Shown: one piece after another, positions 42,119-50,161 of the stretch
How positions within the stretch are numbered: the first letter of the stretch is position 1
Layout: every line of letters starts with the position of its first letter
NCBI RefSeq assembly: GCF_001984125.1
Contig: NZ_MTQL01000005.1
Location: 1-64,000, forward strand
Direction: 5' to 3'
Length of the DNA stretch: 64,000 nt
DNA from: Leifsonia sp. ALI-44-B
GTDB taxonomy: Bacteria > Actinomycetota > Actinomycetes > Actinomycetales > Microbacteriaceae
Position numbers and translations under genes: made by a program
The notes under the pieces: generated by a model
What the model saw: only the letters and a program-made list of their open reading frames with translations
Told to the model about the DNA's origin: nothing
Database searches by the model: none

Positions 42119-42426
42119 CGTTTCGACTCTCCTGTTGGTTCAGGTATCAGGGTGAGCCCCGTTGCTGAGTTAGCAACATTGGAGAGCTCAGCTAGCCAGG
42201 TGCGGTTGATTTCGGGTTGCCGGCCGCCGAGGAATTTGAAGACGAGGGACACGGCGGGGTGCAGCCAAATTGTGGTGCGCCCGTCGCCGATCGATGCGTC
42301 GTCTCGCCAGGAGAAGGTGAACGACTCTCCTCGGCGAAGTTTCGCGGAGATCACGATCTGCAGGTGGGCGAGAACGCGGTCGTCGAAGTCGACGACAAGC
42401 GTGCCGTCGTAGGTGAGTTTCCCCAT
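42115..42426 (-). CDS. Small conserved protein, MGKLxYxGT family (paralogue 2)
   Basis: A 103-aa protein: MGKLTYDGTLVVDFDDRVLA, then HLQIVISAKLRRGESFTFSW, TTIWLHPAVSLVFKF, INRTWLAELSNVANS and a PEPTG end. It is the first gene of a two-gene unit with 41822-42118. The regular strand-helix-strand layout suggests a compact alpha/beta protein. Named DUF7882-like from memory; no enzymatic residues are evident. Confidence 0.78.
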   Translation of the reverse strand: MGKLTYDGTLVVDFDDRVLAHLQIVISAKLRRGESFTFSWRDDASIGDGRTTIWLHPAVSLVFKFLGGRQPEINRTWLAELSNVANSATGLTLIPEPTGESKR

Positions 42427-42489
42427 AAGTGTTCCTTTGTTGGTTAGTGCAAACGATCCTTCACATCGAATGCAAACGCAAACCCCAAC

Positions 42490-42835
42490 GCTGGGTAACG
42501 GCTATATGAGGCCCTTACTGGGGTCATCGTTCAGGACGGACACGGCGGCGCAGATACACGTCTGCTTGTCGTCCCGTATGTCCCATGCGATCGCTCAGAT
42601 CGACATCGAACCGACAGGCAGCGGCGAAACGCAATGGGTCATCCGCTTCGCTGCTCGAGAAGATTATTTCTCCCTAACAACTGCGAATCTCCGCACGCTG
42701 TCCGCCGGGCTCGAGGTTGCAGGATCTCCGTGCGGATTCCTCGAGGAAACAAGCGACGGTCAACCAAGGATGCAGAGAAGAGAGGCACGCTCCGGGCTCT
42801 TGAGTACAACGAAAAAGCGGAGGCCTCGCGACTAG
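42490..42835 (+). pseudogene. Frameshifted homologue of the gene at 48852
   Basis: From ~42583 the frame reads IDIEPTGSGETQWVIRFAAR and FLEETSDG, aligning with the C-terminal half of the 48852 product (VMEPASVGDQQWLIRFEPRA, FLERKS). The matching N-terminal part (VIVQDGHGGADTRLLVVP) is in another frame just upstream, itself preceded by a stop. It is a decayed copy. Confidence 0.65.
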
Positions 42836-43003
42836 CACGAGGTCACGATGTTTGGATATCCCCTCCCCGGAAGTTCACACCCGCGCTTAGAGTTCGAAAC
42901 ACGAAGCCTTTAGTTCCAGCGCCCCGGAATAACACCGGCGTGTGACGCTCGACTGCTTCGAGGTGGAAACACTTTCCGCCCATCATTCAAGGAGACATAA
43001 CTC

Positions 43004-43288
43004 ATGTCCAACACTCACCAAAACGCGCCGCGAAACAACAACACCAACGTTGCTCACCGCGTCGCCACTGAAACCAAAGCGGCCTTCAAGACCACTGAGT
43101 TCTACATCTGGCTCATCATCTCCGCCGGCATCCTCATCGCCGCAGCCGTCACCGATAACGGTGACGACGGACAGGGCTTCGGAGCAGACCACGCGTGGCA
43201 GTACGTCGCCATCGTCACCGCCGCATACATTCTGAGCCGCGGCATCGCCAAGGCCGGAACGCGCGGACACGAGAACCACAACGACTAA
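43004..43288 (+). CDS. Small membrane protein
   Basis: A 94-aa protein with an Asn-rich N-terminus, then two hydrophobic helices (FYIWLIISAGILIAAAV and WQYVAIVTAAYILSRGIA) and a His/Asn-rich charged tail. The ATG follows AAGGAGACATAACTC. Proteins of this type are common in actinobacteria, where they are uncharacterised. A strong hairpin follows at 43315, so it forms its own transcription unit. Confidence 0.75.
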   Translation: MSNTHQNAPRNNNTNVAHRVATETKAAFKTTEFYIWLIISAGILIAAAVTDNGDDGQGFGADHAWQYVAIVTAAYILSRGIAKAGTRGHENHND

Positions 43289-43314
43289 TCACAGCCGACG
43301 TTCTCGTCGCTTAC

Positions 43315-43352
43315 GAGGTGCCGCCTGATCCAAAAGGATCACGCGGCACCTC
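43315..43352. terminator. Hairpin terminator
   Basis: The arms GAGGTGCCGC and GCGGCACCTC close a stem extended by GATCC and GGATC around AAAA, followed by CTTTAA. It ends the gene at 43004. Confidence 0.65.
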
Positions 43353-43462
43353 TGCCTTTAACGGTGGGGCGGCACAGTGAACCTGTGAATGCCGGTTTTA
43401 CCTTGCTATCCCACAGATAGTCGAGGATCGTTACCAATCAACAACGTAGGGACACAACCTTT

Positions 43463-43762
43463 ATGGGCAAGCTGACCTACAGCGGGTCACTCGTCATCGA
43501 CTTCGATGACCGGACGCTCGAACACCTCCAAATCGTCATCACCTCAAAACTCCGCCGCGGAGAGTCATTCTCCTTCGCGTGGAAGGACGACGACGCTATC
43601 GGAGACGGCCGCACCACTATCTGGATCCACCCATCCGTGTCCCTGGTCTACAAGTTCCATGGTGGGCGCCCACCGATCATCAACCGCGCCTGGTTGGACA
43701 GCCTTGCCGCATCAGCCAACTCCCCAACAGGGCTCCGCGTCACCTCTGAACCGCTTGCCTAG
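43463..43762 (+). CDS. Small conserved protein, MGKLxYxGT family (paralogue 3)
   Basis: A 99-aa protein: MGKLTYSGSLVIDFDDRTLE, HLQIVITSKLRRGESFSFAW, TTIWIHPSVSLVYKF, and a C-terminal SPTGLRV. It is close to the product of 42115. Followed 111 nt later by a type B partner gene at 43874, so the A-B pair exists twice, here in the opposite orientation. Confidence 0.78.
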   Translation: MGKLTYSGSLVIDFDDRTLEHLQIVITSKLRRGESFSFAWKDDDAIGDGRTTIWIHPSVSLVYKFHGGRPPIINRAWLDSLAASANSPTGLRVTSEPLA

Positions 43763-43873
43763 CAGAGTGCTCATTTGGCCTCCTGCGCCGCTCTAGCCAG
43801 GCCCCTTTCTCGAGTCAATCGGTTACACGTGTCGGCAGATGCTCCGTACGATCGACGAATCGAGAGGAGAGCT

Positions 43874-44170
43874 ATGCAGCGCACAACCCTGGAGATCAAC
43901 CGGGTTCGCATCGTCCTGCCGGGCGACATTGATCAAGCGGCAATGAAAGAAAGCTTCCGGCGTGCCGCCCGATCAGGTGGCGACTTCGTTGCGATACCCG
44001 GACCGCACAACACCAACTTCGATGTCCTCGTCACTCCCGCAACGAACGTTGTCATCCGGGAAGAGCCCGTCGAGGACACTCCACCGTTATCCGACGAAGA
44101 AGCTTCGGCTCTGGCTGACCTGGAGACAGGTGCCTCAAAAACCTGGACCGATTGCGAATTGGACTACTAG
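43874..44170 (+). CDS. Small partner protein (type B, copy 2)
   Basis: A 98-aa protein starting MQRTTLEINRVRIVLPGDID, behind GAGAGGAGAGCT. DVLVTPATNVVIREEPV aligns with the 41822 product, and the acidic end (SDEEASALADLE) is also similar in character. It is the second gene of the A-B pair with 43463. Function unknown. A GC-rich hairpin follows. Confidence 0.68.
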   Translation: MQRTTLEINRVRIVLPGDIDQAAMKESFRRAARSGGDFVAIPGPHNTNFDVLVTPATNVVIREEPVEDTPPLSDEEASALADLETGASKTWTDCELDY

Positions 44171-44187
44171 CGTCCACGCATAATGAA

Positions 44188-44215
44188 GGCCCCGCCTCAA
44201 GAAGGGGGCGGGGCC
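44188..44215. terminator. GC-rich hairpin terminator
   Basis: The arms GGCCCCGCC and GGCGGGGCC enclose 10 bases and are followed by TCGTTGTC. It lies 17 nt after the stop at 44170. Nothing gene-like was seen from here to 44430. Confidence 0.6.
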
Positions 44216-44430
44216 TCGTTGTCATTCGGGGGACAACTAGGCCACCGTACGCCGCCCGATGTGCGCCGCCAAATCACCAGGCACGGGTTGCCAAATGAAG
44301 CATTCGTGATACTCCGCCGCAAACTCAAAGCCCGGTTCGGCGTCCACATACCCGGTTCAATTCGTTGGAACCGACGCAGAGACACGGCCCATATTCATTC
44401 AGCGAACGGTGCCTTATCGAGCCCCCGAAT

Positions 44431-44754
44431 TCATCGCGGGCGCCGAGCCGGCGCAATCGGCCCCTCGGGTTCAGAGGAAACATGAAGACCCTGATTGGAG
44501 TTCGCACTAGCCATGAGCACGGCCAACCAGTCCGGGTTCAGCGAGGGGGGACGGCTGCCGTTAAATTTGAAGGTCAGTGGAATCGTGGGGTGCAACCAAA
44601 TGGAGCTGCGTCCGTGGCCGGTTTCGCCGGGCTCTTTCCAGCTCAGCTGCAGGGGCTCGCCGCGCCGCAGTTTCGAAACGATGACGACTTTGAGGTGCGC
44701 TAGAACCCGGTCATCGAAATCGACCGTGGTTTTTGCGTAGTTGAGTGTCCCCAT
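44431..44754 (-). CDS. Small conserved protein, MGKLxYxGT family (paralogue 4)
   Basis: A 107-aa protein: MGTLNYAKTTVDFDDRVLAH, LKVVIVSKLRRGEPLQLSW, SSIWLHPTIPLTFKF and a basic Pro/Arg-rich end. The start is set by alignment with the family; the open frame extends upstream to 44865. It has no type B neighbour. It is co-directional with, and downstream of, a TetR gene. Confidence 0.75.
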   Translation of the reverse strand: MGTLNYAKTTVDFDDRVLAHLKVVIVSKLRRGEPLQLSWKEPGETGHGRSSIWLHPTIPLTFKFNGSRPPSLNPDWLAVLMASANSNQGLHVSSEPEGPIAPARRPR

Positions 44755-44926
44755 GGGATGGCCTGTCTCTCGTGTGCTGACAGGCCCCCAAGGGCCGGCG
44801 TGGTGATGCGCCGTCGAGGTCCTGGTCGTGCATCGCAGGCTGTTCCCGTACTCAGTGTCGCGCACGGGGAGGAGAGCGGTACCTCAGCATCGCAGACGGA
44901 TGCCGTTCGCATCGCCTCACGAGAAT

Positions 44927-45688
44927 CTAACGGCGGCCACCGTTGGGGGCTTCTGGTGTTGTTTCTGCCCATTGATCCCATTCATCGAACATGAACCAGG
45001 ACTCTTCACCGGGGCCGCTGGGCTGGGGGAGATCTTCGCCATATTCCAGGTCGCTGGCTACCTCGCTCGTCCTAGCAATATCTAGGAGGTCCTCAGCGGT
45101 GAACGGGTTGGCGATGCGGGGCGGACGGTGTTTGGCAATCAGGGCGAGACCCATCTCTTTCGCTCGAGAGGCGGCCCGGTCATCCCCTTCGATTGCGTTG
45201 ATGATGGAACCGGTGACGAGGACGTGCCATGACAACGCGAATTCGGCCGGGTCATCCAGGCGCGCTTCCATCGCTAAGCGGGCGGCGAGGTGACGCATTT
45301 CTTTGAGGTAACCCACGTTCGCAAGCCCCATCGGGTGGTCGCTACCCATATGAAGGAACGTGTCGACCCGGCTGAGCGCTTCGTAGTCGTCGCGGTGGAA
45401 CCACTCGTCAAGAACATCGAAGATCGCAAGCAACCGCCCCTCGGGGGTTGTTGCTCCGGCCCTCGCTCCGGCTTCAACGATTCCGGTGTTCCAAGTGTGC
45501 TCTCGTCGCTCGAGCACCTCGGTCGCGAGGTCGTCTCGCGAGGAGAATTCTTTGTCGAACTCGCGTCCCGTGATTCCTGCGACACGTTGCACTTCTTCTT
45601 TGGTGACTTGGCGGATGCCTCGCTGCGTGAACAGGGGAGTCGCGGCATGAATGATGCGTTCGTGGACAGCGTTCGAGGAAAGGAGCAT
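44927..45688 (-). CDS. TetR-family regulator
   Basis: A 253-aa protein with the N-terminal HTH (HERIIHAATPLFTQRGIRQVT then EEVQRVAGITGREFDKEFSS) and a helical effector domain with a C-terminal extension rich in acidic and aromatic residues (FMFDEWDQWAETTP). The start codon is taken at 45688. Regulated genes are unknown; candidates are the small paralogue downstream (172 nt away) and itself. Confidence 0.78.
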   Translation of the reverse strand: MLLSSNAVHERIIHAATPLFTQRGIRQVTKEEVQRVAGITGREFDKEFSSRDDLATEVLERREHTWNTGIVEAGARAGATTPEGRLLAIFDVLDEWFHRDDYEALSRVDTFLHMGSDHPMGLANVGYLKEMRHLAARLAMEARLDDPAEFALSWHVLVTGSIINAIEGDDRAASRAKEMGLALIAKHRPPRIANPFTAEDLLDIARTSEVASDLEYGEDLPQPSGPGEESWFMFDEWDQWAETTPEAPNGGRR

Positions 45689-45800
45689 CCTTCAGTGTGC
45701 GCCTCGAAACGCCGAAACGGGGGAAATAGGCCTGTTTGCCAGGACGCGGACCAATAACCGCGGCTTGATGCTCATGAGACCGCTCTCGTCGGCGGTAATC

Positions 45801-45847
45801 AAAGAAAGGGGCGCCGACCACTTAAGTGGACGGTACCCCTTTCTTTA
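45801..45847. terminator. Bidirectional terminator
   Basis: The arms AAAGAAAGGGG and CCCCTTTCTTT enclose a further stem around CTTAAG. It stands between the start of the TetR gene and the end of the TIG-repeat gene, and so ends the latter on the minus strand. Confidence 0.8.
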
Positions 45848-45858
45848 TTGAGATGCTG

Positions 45859-47799
45859 TTACGCGGCGCGGCGTCGGACGATCTGCGTTGCGGCAGCGAT
45901 GAGGCCGGCAAGTAGCAAGGTCACTGCCCACCCGATGAGGGGTGCGGTGTCGCCGCCGGTGTTAGCGAGTGGCCCGTTGAAGCCGCTGCCCGAGCCGTTA
46001 CCAGCACCGTTGCCACCGACCACCGGTGCAACAGCCTGCGCGTAACGGAAGTCAGCCGGGCCGGATGCGCCGCCCGCGGTGGTGACAACGAGTGGGACCG
46101 TGCCGGCGTCACAAGCGGGTGTGGAGAACTGCAGCTGTGTGCCGGCCGCGTTCACGGTCACCTGTGTTGCCGGGATGACGACGCCGCACACCGTGACGGT
46201 GGTGCCTCCAGGAACGAATCCGCTGCCGACCACGACTACGACGGTGCCGCCCGCTGTAGAACCAGAGCCCGGGGTGACACTGTCAATGACGGGCACGGCA
46301 ACGTAGGTGAAGCCATCCGGTACGACGATCACGCCACCCGGCAGCTGCACCGTGACGTCGACCGCGCCGACGGTGCCGGCGGGGGAGGTGACGACGACCT
46401 GCGTGTCGGTGGGGGTGCCGACGATGGTGCCCGGGGTGTCGCCGAAGAGAACACCGGTGGTGCCGCCGAGGCCTTCACCGACGATGGTGACGGTGGTGCC
46501 GCCGGCCGTCGGGCCAGAACTCGGGGACACGTCGGACACGATCGGTGCGACGTAGACGAAGTCTTCGTCAGCGGTCAGTGTGGATCCACCGGCCAGGGTC
46601 AATGTCACTTCGACTGAACCTTCGCTGGCCGGGGACGTTACGACAACCGATGTTCCGTCGGGGCTGACCGATTGGATGACAGCCGGCTCGCCACCGAATT
46701 CAACGCCGGTAGTTGTTCCAAGTCCTGCACCCGTGATCGTCACGGTGGTGCCGCCGTATTCCGGCCCAGACGTTGGCGAGATGCTCGCCACGTCAGGTTC
46801 GACATAGGTGTAGGGGAGTGTGGCGGAGCTGCCCGGGTTCGCGATAACCGCGGTCGTCACGCCCTCAGTGCCTGCGGGCGTGACTGCCATGAGCGAGGTG
46901 CCTTCGGCGTTGACAACGACACCGGTCGCAGGGGCGCCGCCGATGGTGACGGTAGTCGCCGGCGTGAAGCCGGTGCCCGTGATTGTGACGGTCTGACCGC
47001 CTGCCGTCGGCCCAACGTTCGGGGTGATCGCTGCCGCGGTGACGGCCACCACTGCGGGCGTCTCACATGTCGCGCTAGCAAGCGTGACGGTCGCGACGGC
47101 TTCGTCGTCGAACACATTCACGCCCGCGGTGCCATCGAGAGTGACAACGGCAACCAATGCGATGGCCGTGGCCCCACCAGCAGTCACCGTTTCTACCTGG
47201 TCAACCGTGACCGTGAGATCCACGCCCGTGAGGTCGACACCGCCTGCGCCACCGAAGTCGACTCCCAGAGCAACAGTCGCGTCGACCGGATCGCCGGCAT
47301 CAACGGTGGCCACGCCGCCCAGAAGCGTGAGGCCGGCAACGTCGGCAACAGCCGTCGGTGTGCCGCCGGTCGGGCACGTTGCGGTAGCGGTGGCGGCGTC
47401 CAGAGTGAGGATGTCGAGACCGAACAGAGAAACATCCGCGTCTGCGATTTGGGCGGACCCTTCGGATCCTGCCGCTGAGCTTGTCGCGCTCGTTGTGACA
47501 GCACCGAGGGTGATGTCTGCAAGGGCGGCGTCGAGCAGTGTGATGCCGTCCTCGTCGAATCCGGCGGTGCCGGGTGCTGCAACTGCAACATTGCCTACCG
47601 CTGCGTCGGCGTTGAAGCCGATGATTGGAAGGTCGAGTGCGACCGTCGCCGAGGCGCCTACCGCGGAGGCATCACTCGGGGCCGCGTTCGCGGGAGTCGC
47701 GGCGAGAAGGCTCGAGCCAGCGATCACCCCCACAACGAAGAATCCGGCTCCGACACGTGATTTAGATCGAGCAAACATACAAACCCGCCCCACTGTCAC
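45859..47799 (-). CDS. Cell-wall-anchored surface protein with four IPT/TIG repeats
   Basis: The 646-aa GTG start at 47799 is supported by GAGGAG six bases upstream. A signal peptide (VGAGFFVVGVIAGSSLLAAT, PANA cleavage) leads to a ~210-residue Ala/Val/Thr-rich domain with one paired Cys region. Four IPT/TIG repeats follow, each with a xGPxxGGxTVTIxG core (from about residue 255 to 590). The C-terminus has LANTGG, a hydrophobic helix and RRRAA. That LAxTG signal fits class E sortases, so it should be covalently attached to peptidoglycan. It probably acts in adhesion or as a structural surface layer. Confidence 0.85.
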   Translation of the reverse strand: MTVGRVCMFARSKSRVGAGFFVVGVIAGSSLLAATPANAAPSDASAVGASATVALDLPIIGFNADAAVGNVAVAAPGTAGFDEDGITLLDAALADITLGAVTTSATSSAAGSEGSAQIADADVSLFGLDILTLDAATATATCPTGGTPTAVADVAGLTLLGGVATVDAGDPVDATVALGVDFGGAGGVDLTGVDLTVTVDQVETVTAGGATAIALVAVVTLDGTAGVNVFDDEAVATVTLASATCETPAVVAVTAAAITPNVGPTAGGQTVTITGTGFTPATTVTIGGAPATGVVVNAEGTSLMAVTPAGTEGVTTAVIANPGSSATLPYTYVEPDVASISPTSGPEYGGTTVTITGAGLGTTTGVEFGGEPAVIQSVSPDGTSVVVTSPASEGSVEVTLTLAGGSTLTADEDFVYVAPIVSDVSPSSGPTAGGTTVTIVGEGLGGTTGVLFGDTPGTIVGTPTDTQVVVTSPAGTVGAVDVTVQLPGGVIVVPDGFTYVAVPVIDSVTPGSGSTAGGTVVVVVGSGFVPGGTTVTVCGVVIPATQVTVNAAGTQLQFSTPACDAGTVPLVVTTAGGASGPADFRYAQAVAPVVGGNGAGNGSGSGFNGPLANTGGDTAPLIGWAVTLLLAGLIAAATQIVRRRAA

Positions 47800-48030
47800 T
47801 TAGAACTCCTCGTTGAGCTCTAGTGCGCACAACATACGTGGCAATAGACACTCTTGAGAAGCCCCTACACAGAATTTGTGGGGGAAAAATCATCCGGTGA
47901 GGGTGAATATCCCATGTGGGATGGGCACCTAGGGACTGATCCGTTGATGGCCTATTCTTCGAGATCCGAAATATCGTGCATCGCACTAGGGAGGGGGCCG
48001 AGGGCGGCGTGACAGGATGAACTTTCTCGG

Positions 48031-48090
48031 TATCCCGTAACCTGTCTGTTCCCAAACCCAGCCGTCTGAAGACGAATGGGCGTGGGAACT
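48031..48090 (+). repeat. Variant family-2 site with a 16-bp insertion
   Basis: The left part TATCCCGTAACCTGTC corresponds to the 16-bp half-site. Next come TGTTCCCAAACCCA (48047-48060) and its near-inverse TGGGCGTGGGAACT (48077-48090), together the 28-bp core. Between them is a 16-bp insert, GCCGTCTGAAGACGAA, with its own small dyad. It precedes the secreted-protein gene. Confidence 0.5.
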
Positions 48091-48160
48091 CCGATAGAAA
48101 AGCTGACCTGTTGCACCGAGGTCGGTGTTCGCTATCATCCTTCTCAACGAAGGGGGAACC

Positions 48161-48412
48161 ATGACCATAAAGAAGAGAATCGGTGCCGCTGCTTTGGCCG
48201 TCAGCCTTGCCGCGGGGATGACGCTCGCCACGGGTGGCGCTGCCCAGGCGGCCCAATATAAGACTGTCTACATCGGCAGTCTCTGGGACTGCTGGAACTA
48301 CAAACCGCCGAAAGGCCTGATCCAGACCCGCGACTGCTATTTCGTTTTCAACGTCAACGGCGGCGTGTACGCCAAGGACTTCCGTATTGGTAAGGCCGTC
48401 GGACCTCGGTAA
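48161..48412 (+). CDS. Small secreted protein
   Basis: An 83-aa precursor. The signal peptide MTIKKRIGAAALAVSLAAGM ends at AQAA, giving a ~50-residue mature peptide with a conserved Cys pair (DCWNYKPPKG, RDCYFVF) and a basic end. The ATG follows GAAGGGGGAACC. Size and shape recall secreted bacteriocin-like peptides, but no such family was recognised. A near-identical copy at 56308 is broken by a stop. Confidence 0.8.
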   Translation: MTIKKRIGAAALAVSLAAGMTLATGGAAQAAQYKTVYIGSLWDCWNYKPPKGLIQTRDCYFVFNVNGGVYAKDFRIGKAVGPR

Positions 48413-48444
48413 TGATCTGAAGTCCGATCCCAGATAGGGGTTCG

Positions 48445-48479
48445 GGTTGTGCGCTGGCCTAATGGGCCAGCGCACAACC
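48445..48479. terminator. 15-bp perfect hairpin, probable terminator
   Basis: The arms GGTTGTGCGCTGGCC and its reverse complement flank a 5-base loop, 33 nt after the secreted-protein stop. It lacks a T-run. From here to 48851 I see no gene. Confidence 0.6.
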
Positions 48480-48851
48480 ACTTAACGCTCGAGCGTCCCG
48501 CTGGGATTCTTGGAACCGCCTTAGCGGGCGCCCGCTCTCCGGCCACACAGGCGATGGCGAGGACAGTTGGCGGCGTTCAGCTGATACTGTCCTCAACATC
48601 GACAACTCCTGCCGTAAGACCACAGGAAGTATCGCGTGGGGGAGCACGGGGAGTCGCCGAAAGAGTACGAGCGTTCGATCGCTAACGAGCGAAGCGCGTC
48701 ACGGTCCGTTCTGGACCATCCGCGACACATCCGGGCCAGCAACGGACTGAGTATGGCTACCGAACGTAAAATAGTCGCATTGAGTGCTCGATCGGCGGGC
48801 GCGTAGTTGCGAGACGGTCACCATAGCTGTCGTTAGTGCGAAGAGGGCTCG

Positions 48852-49196
48852 ATGCCGTTCCGAAGTAAGGAGACCCTCGAGCGTTGGCTGACTGAGTTTC
48901 GATCGGTCCGCAAGGACGGCGAGCTCATACATGTCCTCATCCAAGACGGCGAGGACGGCGCAGACACGGGTCTCGTCATCGTGCCCCTCGTCAACGTCAG
49001 CACAGAGATTGTCATGGAACCGGCGTCCGTGGGCGACCAGCAGTGGCTTATCCGCTTCGAACCGCGCGCAGAGCCCTTTGAGCTCACCTCCATTGAACTG
49101 CACGGGCTTGCCGCCGAGTTGTCCGCAGCTGCTGCTCTTTGTGAGTTTCTCGAACGCAAAAGCATCGCCCATTTCGAAGAAGGCGAAGCTATCTGA
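48852..49196 (+). CDS. Hypothetical protein
   Basis: A 114-aa protein starting MPFRSKETLERWLTEFRSVR. The beta-strands LIHVLIQDGEDGADTGLVIV and QWLIRFEPRAEPFELTSIEL are followed by a helix and an acidic end. A broken homologue lies at 42490. The family is not recognised; the small strand-rich layout resembles the MGKLxYxGT proteins in size only. Confidence 0.68.
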   Translation: MPFRSKETLERWLTEFRSVRKDGELIHVLIQDGEDGADTGLVIVPLVNVSTEIVMEPASVGDQQWLIRFEPRAEPFELTSIELHGLAAELSAAAALCEFLERKSIAHFEEGEAI

Positions 49197-49388
49197 GCCT
49201 CGGAAAGCTCGCGAGCAGAAGAGTTTGGCCGTTATCGTCTCCTGTTGCTCTGCTGGTGCGGGTCGCCTGTGCTTCCGCCGCAGTTCGTCTCATGACTACG
49301 CGCACCCATGTATGTATCTGCTGTGTTGCGGGATGTCGCGCCGCTGCTTGATCGGGTCACCTGCCAGAAGCCTGGGCGGGAGACCGCG

Positions 49389-49817
49389 CTATGCCTGGTC
49401 GTCGCCGCGCCGTTTGGTGATGCGCCACTCGTTGCCCGTGCTGGTGTTCTCGAAGGTGGCGGTATCGACGAGCAACCGCACGAACGCGAGCCCGCGACCC
49501 TCTTCGGCCAGGGCGTGCGGCATCTGGCGTTCGGCATCCGCATCGATCGAGGCGCGCGCGGCAGTGTCGGTGAGGCGGGCCGAGAGAAGCGTGGGCTGGC
49601 AGGTCACGGTCACGACCCAGGCCACACCGTCGCCCGCGTCAGCGTGTTGCACCACATTGGTTGCGAGTTCGATGAGTGCGGTCTCGAACCGCATCCGATC
49701 GTCGTCTGTAACCGTGGGTTCGGCGACCCAGAGCGCGTCGAGCAGTCCGTGCACCTCATCTACCGTGTCGGGAGGCGAGGTGAGCTCGCGCACGAGTTCA
49801 GTCACGGTAGGCCTCAT
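49389..49817 (-). CDS. RsbW-like anti-sigma/serine kinase
   Basis: A 142-aa HATPase_c_2 protein with the N box ETALIELATNVVQHA and GRGLAFVRLLVD for the ATP lid, short as in RsbW/SpoIIAB kinases. It starts at MRPTVTELVRELTS, overlapping the end of the STAS gene by 20 nt. Such kinases phosphorylate the STAS antagonist, and PP2C phosphatases reverse this; two lie nearby. No sigma factor is seen in the window, so the output may instead be the adjacent glycosyltransferase. Confidence 0.83.
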   Translation of the reverse strand: MRPTVTELVRELTSPPDTVDEVHGLLDALWVAEPTVTDDDRMRFETALIELATNVVQHADAGDGVAWVVTVTCQPTLLSARLTDTAARASIDADAERQMPHALAEEGRGLAFVRLLVDTATFENTSTGNEWRITKRRGDDQA

Positions 49818-50130
49818 CGGCCGAGTCGTAACTACGCAACACACGGTCAACGTTCGACAATTTCAGCACCATCCGCAGCTGCTCGTTGGGGGCGGCGATG
49901 CGCAGGTCACCGTCGGCCTGGCGCGCGCTCTTCAAACAGCCGATGAGGGCCCCGAGGCCAGACGAATCCATGAACGACGTGTTCGAGAGGTCGACCACGA
50001 TGCGTCGGCGCCCTGCGTCGAGCGCCGCAAGCACTGTTTCGCGCAATTGCGGCGCCGAGACCATGTTGAGTCGACCGTCGCCGCGCACGACTGCGATATC
50101 GGTGTCGACGTTCTCTGTGCTGAAGTCCAT
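49798..50130 (-). CDS. STAS-domain anti-sigma factor antagonist
   Basis: A 110-aa RsbV/SpoIIAA-type protein with the phospho-acceptor motif IVVDLSNTSFMDSSGLGALI. It is 31 nt downstream of the glycosyltransferase gene and overlaps the kinase gene, so the three form one operon. Its phosphorylation state should report phosphatase activity and set binding to the kinase. Confidence 0.9.
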   Translation of the reverse strand: MDFSTENVDTDIAVVRGDGRLNMVSAPQLRETVLAALDAGRRRIVVDLSNTSFMDSSGLGALIGCLKSARQADGDLRIAAPNEQLRMVLKLSNVDRVLRSYDSADEAYRD

Positions 50131-50161
50131 GTTTCTCCTTCGTCGGTCGAATGGGTGTCAG

